Shown: positions 36,401 through 48,634, counted from the stretch's first letter. The stretch is DNA of 64,000 bases from Romanomermis culicivorax (GCA_963922205.1 CAWUHX010000408.1:62001-126000), one strand, 5' to 3'. The notes: generated by a model not told the origin, from the sequence alone. Numbers and translations: made by a program.

Positions 36401-39400
36401 TTCGAAATTTTTCTTTAAAATTTCGAAATTTTTTTCGAATTTTTCATTAGAATCACGAAATTCTTATTTTTTAATAAAAATTTCCAAATTTGGATTTTTA
36501 ATTTTAAATTTTGAACTCTTCAACTAAAAATCAAGAAATTCAAATTTATTAAATAAAAATTTAGTAATTCAAATTTTTTTTTGAAATCTCGCAAATTCAA
36601 ATTAAACTGAAAATTTCGAAATTTGATTATTTTAAGTTATAATCTCGAAATTCAAATTTTTCAATTAAAAATCCGAAATTCGGATTTTTCACTGATATTC
36701 TCGAAATTCGAACTTTTCATTAGGATCTTACACATTTAAATTTTTAACTAAAAATTTCAAAATAATTTAAAAATTTGAATTTTTAATTTAAATTTAAATT
36801 ATCGAATTTTTAATCAAAAATTTGAATTTGAGTGGAAAAATCTAGAAATTTGAATTTTAGGTTAAAATTTCGAAATTTAAATTTTTCCATTAAAAATTGG
36901 ATTTAGAGTTAAAATTCTGGATGTTTGAATTTTTCACTAAAAACTTCGAAATTTAAATTTTTCACCAAAAATATCGAAATTCGAATTTTTCATTAAGACT
37001 TTGAAAATTCGATTTTTACCATTAAAAATTTCGAAATTTCAATTTTAAACTAAAAATGTAAAAAATTCGAATTTATGACTAAAAATTTTAAAATTTGAAT
37101 TCTCCACTAAAAATTCGGAAATATGAATTTTTCACTAAAAATGTCGAAATTTTGAATTTTTGATTGGAAATTTCCAAATTTAAATTTTTCATTATTAAAA
37201 TATTGGAATTCGAACTTTTTGCTTAAAAATTTCGACATCTAAATTTTTCAACTAAAAATTGAAATTTTTTAGTAAATTTTTCACTTTTTTTCGAATGAAA
37301 TTTAAATTTTAATTAAAATTTCTAAATTTGCATTTTCAATGTAAACCTCGATATCCGGATTTTTATTAAAAATTTTGAAATTTCAATATTTCAACCAAAA
37401 ATCTCCAAATTCAAATTCGTTAACCTAAAAATGAATTTATAAATCTCGAAATTTGAATTGAAAAATTTCAAAATTTGAGTTTTTTAAAATTCGAAAAATT
37501 AAAAATTCATCGAAATTCGAATTTTGATTAAAAAATCGAAATTAGAATTTTTCACTAAAAATCATGAACTTCAATTTTTTTTTTACTGAAAATTTCAAAA
37601 TTTAAATTTTTCGCTACAAAATTAGTTTCAAAATTAAAATATTTCAATTAAAATTTCGAAATTTTAATTTTTTACTAAAATTTAGAATTTGGAATTTTCG
37701 AATAAAACATTTCAAAAATTAAGATTTTTTACTAAAAAAAGGTCGAAAGTCGAATTTATCACTAAAATTTGGGAAATTTTGCGAAACCTCATCACGAAAA
37801 GTTCATAAAATTCCAAAATTTTTGTGTAAATTTTGAAAAATTTTTCGCTTTAAAATCTTAAAAATTTAGAAAAAAAACCCTTTAAAATCAAGTTTAAAAA
37901 AAAAAAACTGAAAATTTCCCTCCAAAATGCGGAAATTTAGTGGAAAAAAACCCATTTTTTCAAAAAAAGCAGCATTTTTTTGAACCCTCGAAAATCACGT
38001 TTAAAATTTTTTTTTTGAAATCTCGTCACTAAAACTTGAAAAAAAATTTTTTCCCTCCAATCCTCATCTCGAAAAAAATGAAAAAATTCCAATTTTTGCT
38101 TTAAAATCCTGAAATTTAGTAGAAAAAAACATATTTTTTTTAAAAAGTTGCATTTTTTGAAACGTTAAAAATTACGTTTAAAAAAAAATTCCCAAAATTC
38201 CTCACAACCAAAATTTGAAAAGAAAAAAGAAAAATGAGAAAAAAACAAAAAAAAAAGAAAAAAACAGAAGAAAAAAACAAAAAAAAAATTTTTTTAAGCT
38301 TTTGAGATTTGAAAAAAATGAAATTTGAACCTTTATTGATGAGGTTTTGGAGAAAAAAAAATTTTTTTTTTTGAAACCTCATCAAGCAAAGGTTCAAAGG
38401 AAAAAAAGAAAAAAATGAGAAAAAAACAAAAAATAAGAAAATAAGAAAAAAAGGGAAAAAAGAGAAAAAGGAAAAAAAAAGAAAAAAGTGAAAAAAACAA
38501 CAAAAAAATTTTTTTTGAAGCCTCATCATCAAAGGTTCTAGGAAAAACGAGAAAAAAATGAAAAAAATGAGAAAAAACAGAAATAAGAAAAATGAGAAAA
38601 AAAGAAGAAAAAAAAGAAAAAGAAGCGAAAAAAGTGAAAAAAAAAGAAAAAAGTGAAAAAAAACAACAAAAGATTTTTTTTTAAGACTTTTGTGATGAGA
38701 TTTCAGAAAAAAAATTTTTTTGAAACCTCATCATCAAAGGTTCTAGGAAAAACGCGAAAAAAAGAAAAAATGAGAAAAAACAGAAAATAGAAAAATGAGA
38801 AAAAAACAGAAAAAAAGAAGAGAAAAAAAGAAAAAATAAGAAAAAAAAGAACAAAAGAATTTTTTTAAAGACTTTTGTGATGAGATTTCAGAAAAAAAAA
38901 TTTTTTTGAAACCTCATCATTAAAGGTTCTAGGAAAAACGAGAAAAAATGAGAAAAACAGAAAACAGAAAATAGAAAATGAGAAAAAAGAAAAAAAAGAA
39001 AAAAGTGAAAAAAAAACAACAAAAGAATTTTTTTAAGACTTTTGTGATGAGATTTCAGAAAAAAAAATTTTTTTGAAACCTCGTCATCAAAGGTTCTAGG
39101 AAAAACGCGAAAAAAAAGAAAAAATGAGAAAAAACAGAAAATAGAAAAAATGAGAAAAAAAGGAAAAAAGAAGAAAAAGAAGAGAAAAAATAAGAAAAAA
39201 GTGAAAAAAACAACAAAAGAATTTTTAAAGTCTTTTGTGATGAGATTTCAGAAAAAAAAATTTTTTGAAACCTCATCATCAAAGGTTCTAGGAAAAACGA
39301 GAAAAAAAAGAAAAAAATGAGAAAAACAGAAAATAGAAAAATGAGAAAAAAAGGAAAAAAAGAAAAAGAAGAGAAAAAAGAGAAAAAATAAGAAAAAGTG

Positions 39401-42400
39401 AAAAAAACAACAAAAGAATTTTTTTAAAGACTTTTGTGATGAGATTTCAGAAAAAAAAATTTTTTTTTGAAACCTCATCATTAAAGGTTCTAGGAAAAAC
39501 GAGAAAAAAGACAAAAATGAGAAAAAAGGCAAAAAAAAGAAAAAAGGAGAAAAACAAAAGAAGAAAAAAAAGAAAAAAGACAAAAAAACAAAAAAGAAAG
39601 AAGCAAAAAAATTAAAAAGGGAGAAAAATGAATAAATTAAAAAAAAGAAAAAAAGAAAAAATTAAAAAAGAAAAAAAAACAAAAAAAGAGAAAAGAAAAA
39701 AGTGAAAAAAAGAGGAAAAAACAGGGAAAAAAGAAAAAAACTTAAAGAAGAAAAAAGAAGAAAGAGACACAAAACGAAAGAAAAGCAAAAAAGAAAAAAG
39801 GAAAAGACAAAAAAAAAGAAAAAAAGAGAAAAAGAAAAAGGGGGAAAAATTAAAAAAAGAAAAGATAAAAAGAAAAAAACAAAAAAAGGAAAAAGACAAA
39901 AATAGAGTAAAACGAAAAACAAAAAAAAGAGGAGAAAAAATGGGAAAGATTAAAAAAAGAAAAAAAAAGAGAATAACAAAAATCAAAAGAAAGAAAATAA
40001 ACAAAAAAAACAAAAAAAAAGACAAAAGAGAAAAACAAAAAAAAGAAGAAAACGAAAAAATGAAAAAACTGGGAAAAAAGACAAAAAGCGAGAAAAGAAA
40101 AAACAAATAAGAGAAAGAGAAAAAAGGTAAAAAAAGAAAAAAAAGAAAAAAGGAACAAAAAGAAAAAAAAAAACAAAAAAAGAGAAAAAGAAAAAGTGTA
40201 AAAAGGGAACACTGGGAAAAAAGAAAAAAAACTTAAAAAAAGAAAAAGAGACAGAAAACGAAAAAAGCCAAAAAAGAAAAAAAGGAAAAGACAAAAAAAC
40301 AAAAAAAAATAAAAACACAAAAACAGCAAAAAAAGAAAAAAAGAGAAAAAGAAAAATGGGAAAAAATTAAAAAAAGGAAAAGACAAAAAGAAAAAAAGGA
40401 AAAAGACAAAAATAGAGTAAAACAAAAAACAAAAAAAGAGGAGAAAAAATGGGAAAGATTAAAAAAAGAAAAAAGAGAATAACAAAAATCAAAAGAAAGA
40501 AAATAAACAAAAAAAACAAAAAAAAAGAAAAAAGAGAAAAACAAAAAAAGAAGAAAAGGAAAAAATGAAAAAACTGGGAAAAAGACAAAAAGCGAGAAAA
40601 GAAAAAACAAATAAGAGAAAAAGAAAACGGGTAAAAAAGAGAAAAAGAAAAAAAGGAACAAAAAGAAAAAAAACATAAAAAGAGAAAAAGAACAAAGTGA
40701 AAAAAGGGAACATTGGGAAAAAAGAAAAAAAAACTTAAAAAAAGAAAAAAGAGACAAAAACAGAAAAAAGCCAAAAAAGAAAAAAGAAAAAGACAAAAAA
40801 ACAAAAAAAAAAAACACAAAAACAGCAAAAAAAGAAAAAAAGAGAAAAAGAAAAAATGGGAAAAATTAAAAAAAGGAAAAGACAAAAAAAACAAAAAAAC
40901 AAAAAAAGGAAAAAGAAAAAAATAGAGTAAAACAAAAAACAAAAAAAGAGGAGAAAAAATGGGAAAGATTAAAAAAGAAAAAAAGAGAATAACAAAAATC
41001 AAAAGAAAGAAAATAAACAAAAAAAAACAAAAAAAAAGAATAAAGAGAAAAACAAAAAAAAGAAGAAAAGGAAAAAATGAAAAAACTGGGAAAAAAGACA
41101 AAAAGCGAGAAAAGAAAAAACAAATAAGAGAAAGAGAAAAAAGGTAAAAAAAGAGAAAAAGAAAAAAAGAAAAAAGGAACAAAAAGAAAAAAAACAAAAA
41201 AAGAGAAAAAGAAAAAAGTGTAAAAAGGGAACACTGGGAAAAAAGAAAAAAAAAACTTAAAAAAAGAAAAAAGAGACAGAAAACGAAAAAAGCCAAAAAA
41301 AAGAAAAAAAGGAAAAGACAAAAAAACAAAAAAATGAAAAACAAAAAAAAATAAAAAAAGAAAAAAAGAGAAAAAGAAAAAATGGGAAAAATTAAAAAAA
41401 AGGAAAAGACAAAAAAAAACAAAAAAAGGAAAACGACAAAAATAGAGTAAAACAAAAAACAAAAAAAGAGGAGAAAAAATGGGAAAGATTAAAAAAAGAA
41501 AAAAAAGAGAATAACAAAAATCAAAAGAAAGAAAATAAACAAAAAAAAACAAAAAAAGAAAAAAAGAGAAAAAGAAAAAAAGGAACAAAAAGAAAAAAAA
41601 CATAAAAAGAGAAAAAGAACAAAGTGAAAAAAGGGAACATTGGGAAAAAAGAAAAAAAAACTTAAAAAAAGAAAAAAGAGACAAAAACCGAAAAAAGCCA
41701 AAAAAGAAAAAAGAAAAAGACAAAAAAACAAAAAAAAAACACAAAAACAGCAAAAAAAGAAAAAAAGAGAAAAAGAAAAAATGGGAAAAATTAAAAAAAA
41801 GGAAAAGACAAAAAAAAAACAAAAAAAACAAAAAAAGGAAAAAGACAAAAATAGAGTAAAACAAAAAACAAAAAAAGAGGAGAAAAAATGGGAAAGATTA
41901 AAAAAAGAAAAAAAAGAGAATAACAAAAATCAAAAGAAAGAAAATAAACAAAAAAACAAAAAAAAAGAAAAAAGAGAAAAACAAAAAAAGAAGAAAAGGA
42001 AAAAATGAAAAAACTGGGAAAAAAGACAAAAAGCGAGAAAAGAAAAAACAAATAAGAGAAAGAGAAAAAAGGTAAAAAAAGAGAAAAAGAAAAAAAGGAA
42101 CAAAAAGAAAAAAAACATAAAAAGAGAAAAAGAACAAAGTGAAAAAAAGGAACATTGGGAAAAAAGAAAAAAAAACTTAAAAAAAGAAAAAAGAGACAAA
42201 AACCGAAAAAAGCCAAAAAAGAAAAAAGAAAAAGACAAAAAAACAAAAAAAAAACACAAAAACAGCAAAAAAAGAAAAAAAGAGAAAAAGAAAAAATGGG
42301 AAAAATTAAAAAAAAGGAAAAGACAAAAAAAAACAAAAAAAACAAAAAAAGGAAAAAGACAAAAATAGAGTAAAACAAAAAACAAAAAAAGAGGAGAAAA

Positions 42401-45400
42401 AATGGGAAAGATTAAAAAAAGAAAAAAAAGAGAATAACAAAAATCAAAAGAAAGAAAATAAACAAAAAAACAAAAAAAAAGAAAAAAGAGAAAAACAAAA
42501 AAGAAGAAAAGGAAAAAATGAAAAAACTGGGAAAAAAGACAAAAAGCGAGAAAAGAAAAAACAAATAAGAGAAAGAGAAAAAAGGTAAAAAAAGAGAAAA
42601 AGAAAAAAAGGAACAAAAAGAAAAAAAACATAAAAAGAGAAAAAGAACAAAGTGAAAAAAAGGAACATTGGGAAAAAAGTAGGGATCGGCCGAGGGTAAA
42701 ATAAAAAGCCTCGGCCTCGGCCGAGCCGAGGATTTTTGAAATCCTCGGCTCGGCCGAGGCCGAGGCCGAGGCCGAGGATTTTTTTAACATGATATTATAT
42801 TAATACACTGGTCACTGGTAATACTAATAAGAGACTTCTTTACTCTTGCCTTTATGATCTTCATCAAGTAATTCAAAACATAAAAAAATTTATTGTAAAA
42901 AATTTATTGTAAAAGTGTAACACTAAATAGGTAAATTAACGCAAAGATGTCTTCTATGCAAATTTTGTAGAATTTATGGAGTCAACCCGTCACTTTGATG
43001 CACTGTTTTTTTTCCACGAACTTTTTTCCACAAATGTGGAAAGGGGTCAAATTTTTTTTCCACATGTGGAAAAAATTTTTTTTCGTCTTAAAATCCGTTT
43101 TTAGGCTTAGAAATGCTCACAGACGCTTTATCGCACTGTTTTTGAGCTTTTTCAAGCCTTCCGGTGTATTTAGAGAAGTTAATTCATTAAAATTGGAGAA
43201 AAAATTGAAATGTTCGACCTAAAAGCCTAATCTACAAGCGTTGTTGAACAATTTTTCTAGCAAACTATCCAAGAGCATAATTGACTTGAATTACACAAGA
43301 AATCAATGGTCAAGTCCTCTATGATGACAAGTGAAAGCCCAAAAAAAATGGTACTTTCCGGCGCAAAGCGCCGGAAATTTTTTTGGGTATATTGACATTC
43401 TGGGATGCTGGAAAATCATTTTTCCGAACATTATTTCAAGAATTAGGTTCCAATTTAGTGTTCAAGAGTCGTAATTTCTAGAATTTTACTTGAAAAATTT
43501 TAAAATCTGTAATTTATTTGTAAACTCTCATGAACTTGGTCGAAAATATATGAGTAAGAAAAGTGTAACTTTCCGAAAGATATTTCCAAGAAGCTTTTGA
43601 ATTGATTTTACGTTAGCAACGAAATAATCGCATCATAAATCCTAGAGACTTGACGTGTATTCATCTTTCTCGAAAAGAAAAAATGCGAATCTTCATTAAA
43701 TATTATGATAAAATGTTGAAGATAACCAATTAAAACATGAGATACTACGTTTAAGATGATGAAAACTATTATAGATTAAGTGATAAATGAAAGTAGACAT
43801 GATAAAAGCCGCGCCTGAGCTACTTAATGAATAATGATGATTATTAAAGTTATAACCGGCGCGAAGCACCGGAAAATTTAGGGATTTGGACCTCCTAAAA
43901 TGCACCAAAATGCATCTTTTCAATATGAAAACCCCCAAATTTTTCTTCCACATTTGTGGAAAGACCTCAAAAATTTTTTCCACATTCCAGATTTTTTTTC
44001 CACATTATAGTGCAAATGTGGAAAAAAACAGTGCTTTGATGCAGTAAACATTTTACATCAAAAATATCCTACTTGCTTTAGAGTTGCAAATAATCCTCGG
44101 CCTCGGCCATTTTTGATCGACACCCTCGGCCGAGGCCGAGGGTGGCCGAGGGTACCAATCCTCGGCCGAGGCCGAGGCCGAGGCCGAGCCCTCGGCCGAT
44201 CCCTAGAAAAAAGAAAAAAAAACTTAAAAAAAGAAAAAAGAGACAAAAACCGAAAAAAAGCCAAAAAGAAAAAAGAAAAAGACAAAAAACAAAAAAAAAC
44301 ACAAAAACAGCAAAAAAAGAAAAAAAGAGAAAAAGAAAAAATGGGAAAAATTAAAAAAAAGGAAAAGACAAAAAAAAACAAAAAAAACAAAAAAAGGAAA
44401 AAGACAAAAATAGAGTAAAACAAAAAACAAAAAAAGAGGAGAAAAAATGGGAAAGATTAAAAAAAGAAAAAAAAGAGAATAACAAAAATCAAAAGAAAGA
44501 AAATAAACAAAAAAAACAAAAAAAAGAAAAAAGAGAAAAACAAAAAAAAGAAGAAAAGGAAAAAATGAAAAAACTGGGAAAAAAGATAAAAAGCGAGAAA
44601 AGAAAAAACAAATAAGAGAAAGAGAAAAAAGGTAAAAAAAGAGAAAAAGAAAAAAAGAAAAACGGGAAAAAAGAAAAAAGGAACAAATAGAAAAAAACAA
44701 AAAAGAGAAAAAGAAAAAAGTGAAAAAAGGGAACACTGGGAAAAAAAGAAAAAAAACATAAAAAAAGAAAAAGAGACAGAAAACGAAAAAAGCCAAAAAA
44801 GAAAAAAAGGAAAAGGCAAAAAAACAAAAAAAAATAAAAAACAAAAAAAAAATAAAAAACACAAAAACAGCAAAAAAAAGAAAAAAATGTCCACAAACCT
44901 AACAAATCTTTAAACGCCAGCCTAGCCGCTTTGTTCAAATTTAAACGTTTGAACGCTTGGCCTAACGCGACGTTAATTTTCGGCGTCCGTTTATCTTTGG
45001 GTATACTTTCCAAAACGCCCAACGCTTCTTTAAATTTAGCTTGTTTCAATAGGCAAATGTGTAGTTTATACTTGACGTCGGATTCGGACGTCAACGTTTT
45101 TCCGCCGACGTTACTGAGGTCCAAATTTTTCAACGTCGACGTTTTGTCGTTGCTGACGTCAAAATTTTTCAACATCTTGCCGTCGGCGTTTTTCGACGTC
45201 GACGCCAAATCCGCTTCTTTACGCAAGGCCAACGATTTCATATAGGCCGCTTCGGCGCGTTTGGCCCCTTTGGCGCATAATAGAGCGTCGGCGTAATAGA
45301 CGCAAGCTTGGTAACGTTGTAGGGCTGCGGCTGCGTCGTCGTCGCCGCCGCCGTCGGACGTCGACGACGTTTGGCGGCAACGTTCCGCTGCGGTCATGTA

Positions 45401-48325
45401 CATGCTACCCTGGAGAAAAAATTTTTTCTCGCGGTTTACACTATAGTTTACACTTATTTATAGAATTTCAAAATTTACACTTTTGAATTATACTTTACAC
45501 TTAAAAGTTGAGAGGAATTTTTTGGTTTACACTTTTCGAAAATTTAAACTTTACACTTTTGAAAAATTTCAAAATTTACAATTTCAGATCCTAATTTACA
45601 CACTTCGAAGTTTTTTTCTCTCGGTTTACACTTCTTAGAATTTTGAATCATACTTTACACACTTTGGAATGTGTCGTTTTCAGTTTACACTTTTGAATGG
45701 AATTTTAAGTTTTACACTTTTGAATTATACTTTACACTTTAAACTTGAGAGGAATTTTTTGGTTTACACCTTTCGAAAATTTAAAGTTTACACTTTTGGA
45801 AATTTTTAAAATTCACAATTTTAAATCCTAATTTACACACTTCGAAATTTTTTTCTTGGTTTGAATTGAAATTTTTTTTAAAGTTTACACTTTCAAACTA
45901 TACTTTACACATTTCGAATTTTTTTCTTGATTTACACTTTAAAAAGTTTTAAAATTTTCACTTTTAAATCATACTTTACACAAAATGAAATTTTTTCTTG
46001 GTTACGCTTTTAAATAGAATTGTACACTTTACACTTTTGAATTATACTTTACACTTTAAACCTGAGACGAATTCTTGGTTTACACTTTTCGGAAATTTAA
46101 AGTTTACACTTTTGAAAATTTTCAAAATTTACAATTCTAAATCCTAATTTACACACTTCGAAATTTTTTCTCGGTTTACACTTCTTAGAATTTTTAATCA
46201 TACTTTACACACTTTGGAATGTATCGTTTTCGGTTTACACTTTTGAATGGAATTTTAAACTTTACACTTTTGAATCATCTTTTACACACTTCGAAAATTC
46301 TTTTTCTTGGTTTGAATTAAAATTTTTTTTTCAAGTTTACACTTTCAAACCATACTTTACACACTTCGAATTTTTTTCTTGATTTACACTTTAAAAAGTT
46401 TTTAAATTTTCACTTTTAAATCATACTTTACACAATCTGAAATTTTTTCTTGGTTACGCTTTTAAATAGAATTGTACACTTTACACTTTTGAATTATACT
46501 TTACACTTTAAGCTTGAGAGGAATTTTTTGGTTTACACTTCTCGAAAATTTAAAGTTTACTCTTTTGAAAAACAATTCTAAATCCTAATTTACACACTTC
46601 GAAATTTTTTTCTCTCGCTTTACACTTCTTAGAATTTGGAATCATACTTTACACACTTTGGAATGTGTCGTTTCCGGTTTACACTTTTGAATGGAATTTT
46701 AAACTTTACACTTTTGAATCATACTTTACACACTAGGAAATTTTCTCCTTGCTTTACACTTTTGAATAGAATTTAAAACTTTACACTTTTGAATTATATT
46801 CAACACATTTCGAATGTTTGTTAGTTTATAGTTTTAACATTTACGCTTTCGAATCATACTTTACACACTTCGAAATTTTTTTCTTGGTTTACACTTTGAA
46901 AAAATGTGAAATTTACAATTTTAAATCATACTCTACACACTTTAAGATTTTTCGCTTGGTTTACACCTCGGAAAATTTCAAAATTTACATAATTTTTCAG
47001 AATTTTTAGAAAAATTATAGAAAATAGAATTTCAAACTTTACACTTTAAAATCATACTTTACATAATTTGAATTTTTTTCTTTCACACTTTTGAAGAAAT
47101 TTCAAAATTTACAATTTTGAATCATATTTTACACAGTTTGAAATTTTCTGATTGATTCACACTTTTAAACGGAATTTGAAACTTTACACCTTTAAATCAT
47201 ACTTTACACACTTCGGAATATTCATTCGGTTTACACATTATAAAACATTTTAGAATTTACCTTTTTAGAATTTTAATCATACTTTACACACCCTTAAATT
47301 TCTTTGGTTTACACTTGAAAAGTTTACAAATTTACACTTTCGAATCATACTTTACACACTTTTTAATGTTATTTCTTGGTTAACACTTTTGGAAAAAATT
47401 AAAATTTACAATTTTAAATCATACTTTACACACTTTTAATTCTTTCCTTGGTTTACATTTTTAATTTTACGCGTTTAAATCAAAATCATACTTTACACAC
47501 ACTGGAATTTTTTTTTTGATTTACACTTGGAAAAGTTGTAAAATTTACACTTTAAATCATACTTTACATACTCGGAAATTTTCCCTTAGTTTACATCTTT
47601 GAAAATTTTTTCAAATTCAGACTTTTATCATATTTCACACACTTTGAAATTTTTCCCTCAGTTTACACTTTTGCATAAAATTTTACATTTTGGAAGTTTA
47701 AATCATACTTTACACAACTTAAAAATATTTTTGGTTCGCACATTAAAAAAATTTAAAATTTACACTTTTGAATCATACTTTACACACCTCGAATTTTTGT
47801 TCGATAGAATAACAACAGCGAATTTTTAAAATTTACACTTTTGAATGAACGAAAACGACGACATTTTTTGAAATTTACGCTTTTAAATAATGAAAAACTA
47901 GGCAATTTCGTCAATTTACACTTTTGGGATGATGTAAAGTAATGGAATTTTTTAAATGTACACTTTCAAACGCGATGATATACGCTTTAAACTTAATTTT
48001 TAAAATTTTGGACGCTTTCGAAAAATTTTGAAAAATGACAAATTTTTAGAATTTACGCTTAAAAATCATGAAAAATTAACAGATTTCGACGGTTTACATC
48101 ATCAAATGATGTAAATTCACACTTTTAAACGATGAACTTTACACAATTTACAAATTTTAGGGAAAATTCCCCCCTTGGAATTTACACTTTTGAGCGAATC
48201 TAAAAACGACCATATTTCGTAAATTTAAACTTTTTGTGACGAAATGTTAAGTTTAAACCTACGAAATAGATGACGTTGGTGTATAATTCTTCGTCGTAAA
48301 GGTGTTTTAAACATTCGAAAGCCAT
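27466..48325 (-). CDS. ANAPC7: Anaphase-promoting complex subunit 7, TPR protein (7 exons, 635 aa)
   Basis: Tetratricopeptide-repeat scaffold subunit of the APC/C, the nuclear E3 ubiquitin ligase that drives mitotic exit. Exons on the minus strand are 48325-48263, 45409-44899, 36211-35892, 34784-34429, 32020-31792, 30215-30064 and 27742-27466. All introns are GT-AG and phases agree (0,1,0,2,0,2), for 1908 nt including stop. The 635 aa compare with about 600 in the human protein. Diagnostic stretches are the N-terminal LYDEELYTN helix (9-17), VKYK (133-136), the family signature RTPKIN (162-167), CPYALES (exon 3 start), tandem TPR helices through exons 4-6, and LTLDPQDD before an acidic tail ending DEEEDVAME. 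A low-complexity Ser/Asn/Lys insert lies at about 90-130. Exon 1 uses the GTAGGT donor, because the alternative five-base-later GT would put a stop in exon 2. It is divergent with Artemis and convergent with the gamma-subunit gene. The 20.9-kb length is almost all repeat-filled intron; exons 4-7 also exist as a second copy at 16645-24373. Confidence 0.93.
27743..30063 (-). repeat. APC7 intron 6: A-rich repeats, TTTACAC sequence, internal 600-bp tandem duplication
   Basis: Counterpart of 16922-19034. A stretch of about 190 bp (from GACTCAAAAATTTGCAC to TATTTAAAACTTTACACA) occurs at about 28246-28437 and again about 599 bp later, at 28845-29037. The left copy has it once. Confidence 0.75.
30216..31791 (-). 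repeat. APC7 intron 5: T/A low complexity and 23-bp arrays
   Basis: A module of about 180 bp (TTTTTTAAAAAATAATTTTTTTTTC to TTTTGAAAAAAGTCATTTTAT, read in pieces) is tandemly doubled at about 30300-30590. An array of the 23-bp TAAAATTTAAAATCTAAATTT unit follows at about 31050-31790. Confidence 0.7.
32021..34428 (-). repeat. APC7 intron 4: AT-rich with repeated donor-region modules
   Basis: As in 21845-24017. Degenerate copies of the exon 4 donor context (CAACTAACCTGTACAAATT-type) appear near 33265 and 33480, and the GTGAACCCTTAAAATTCAC module recurs several times up to about 34250. No coding sequence was seen. Confidence 0.65.
34785..35891 (-). repeat. APC7 intron 3: AT-rich low complexity
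   Basis: GAAAATTTTTGGAAATTT repeats to about 35160, a diverged echo of exon 3 near 35164-35200 (TTGCACATAATCATTGGAGTTTTTGACC, read in pieces, compares with 35933-35962), then T-rich low complexity. The echo suggests that part of exon 3 was once copied here. Confidence 0.6.
36212..38140 (-). repeat. APC7 intron 2, distal part: AAATTTCGAAATTTG-type low complexity
   Basis: Degenerate repeats of AAAAATTTCGAAATTTGAATTTTTCA with period about 30-35 bp. No exon was seen. Confidence 0.65.
38140..39500 (-). repeat. 180-bp repeat with GATGAGATTTC / GAAACCTCATC foldback
   Basis: Units recur about every 170-200 bp (TGTGATGAGATTTCAG near 38691, 38876, 39045, 39235, 39436). Each carries the inverted pair GATGAGATTTC and GAAACCTCATC around an A-run/T-run, so each can fold into a hairpin. 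Confidence 0.8.
39500..42671 (-). repeat. Purine-rich higher-order satellite, period about 510 bp
   Basis: Almost pure A/G with sparse C/T on the plus strand. The anchor ATGGGAAAGATT occurs at 39940, 40449, 40959, 41479, 41888 and 42402, spaced 509, 510, 520, 409 and 514. The sense strand of APC7 is therefore a pyrimidine tract. The many Phe-rich (minus) and Lys-rich (plus) frames are artefacts. Confidence 0.92.
42680..44205. mobile_element. Non-autonomous hAT-like DNA transposon with GGCCGAG subterminal repeats
   Basis: A 1526-bp insertion in the purine-rich array. Ends are inverted: TAGGGATCGGCCGAGG at the left and its reverse complement at the right. It is flanked by an exact 8-bp target duplication, GAAAAAAG at 42672-42679 and 44206-44213. 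TIRs beginning YAGGG with 8-bp duplications are the hAT signature. Both subterminal zones (42690-42780 and 44092-44200) are dense in CTCGGC/GCCGAG, also arranged as inverted pairs, as expected for transposase-binding sites. Inside, a second inverted pair (GCACTGTTTTTTTTCCAC near 43000-43017 and its complement near 44020-44037) and the GTGGAAA/TTTCCAC words suggest a nested or older foldback. No transposase is encoded; the internal frames of 75 and 95 residues show no domain. Confidence 0.9.
43355..43377. repeat. Perfect GC-rich hairpin inside the transposon
   Basis: Stem TTTCCGGCGC, loop AAA, then its perfect complement. A related, imperfect copy CCGGCGCGAAGCACCGG is at 43856-43872, in otherwise AT-rich DNA. 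Confidence 0.8.
44206..44898 (-). repeat. Continuation of the purine-rich 510-bp array
   Basis: The array resumes after the transposon. Anchor ATGGGAAAGATT at 44447 is 2045 bp from the previous one, or 511 bp after subtracting the 1526-bp element and one 8-bp duplication. Confidence 0.9.
45410..48262 (-). repeat. APC7 intron 1: TTTACAC satellite
   Basis: From about 45430 to 47800, degenerate repeats of CATACTTTACACACTTCGAA / GGTTTACACTTTTGAAT with a local period near 55-60 bp. A larger unit is visible in the recurring GGAATGTGTCGTTTTCGG block (about 45667, 46215, 46660). On the APC7 sense strand this reads GTGTAAA. The last 450 bp before exon 1 are more diverged. Confidence 0.85.
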
Positions 48326-48387
48326 AATTTCGAAGAACTAAATCGATCGGAATTCCGAAATTATTTCGCTCCGCGCTATTCTGTTTT

Positions 48388-48405
48388 GAATTTGAACTAC
48401 AGTAA
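48388..48405 (-). promoter_or_regulatory. TTACTGTAG-TTCAAATT motif before APC7
   Basis: On the minus strand it reads TTACTGTAGTTCAAATTC, 62 bp before the APC7 ATG. It mirrors the Artemis copy. Confidence 0.55.
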
Positions 48406-48616
48406 CTATGATGTGTTTTCAACAATCCTTATATCAATATAAACATGCTCTGAGTTTCTGCAAAAACGACATGGATGAAGCAATAATGGAAATAGATCCG
48501 AATTATTACTCGTGATGTTTTCAAATGTCGAATCATGATCATAGCTCATTTGTCAATTCTGATGTCCTTGAGCGCAAGTTTTTCAAGGCAGTCAAATTGC
48601 TATCATACAAAACTCC

Positions 48617-48634
48617 TTACTGTAGCTCAAATTT
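48617..48634 (+). promoter_or_regulatory. TTACTGTAG-CTCAAATT motif before Artemis
   Basis: TTACTGTAGCTCAAATTT, 55 bp before the Artemis ATG. It matches the APC7 copy at 15 of the first 16 positions in opposite orientation. Confidence 0.55.

Noticed and set aside
39055-44894. Many Phe-rich minus-strand frames up to 362 aa that look like multi-pass membrane proteins, and Lys-rich plus-strand frames
   Set aside because: They come from a purine/pyrimidine satellite with few stop codons, lie inside an APC7 intron, and overlap in several frames.
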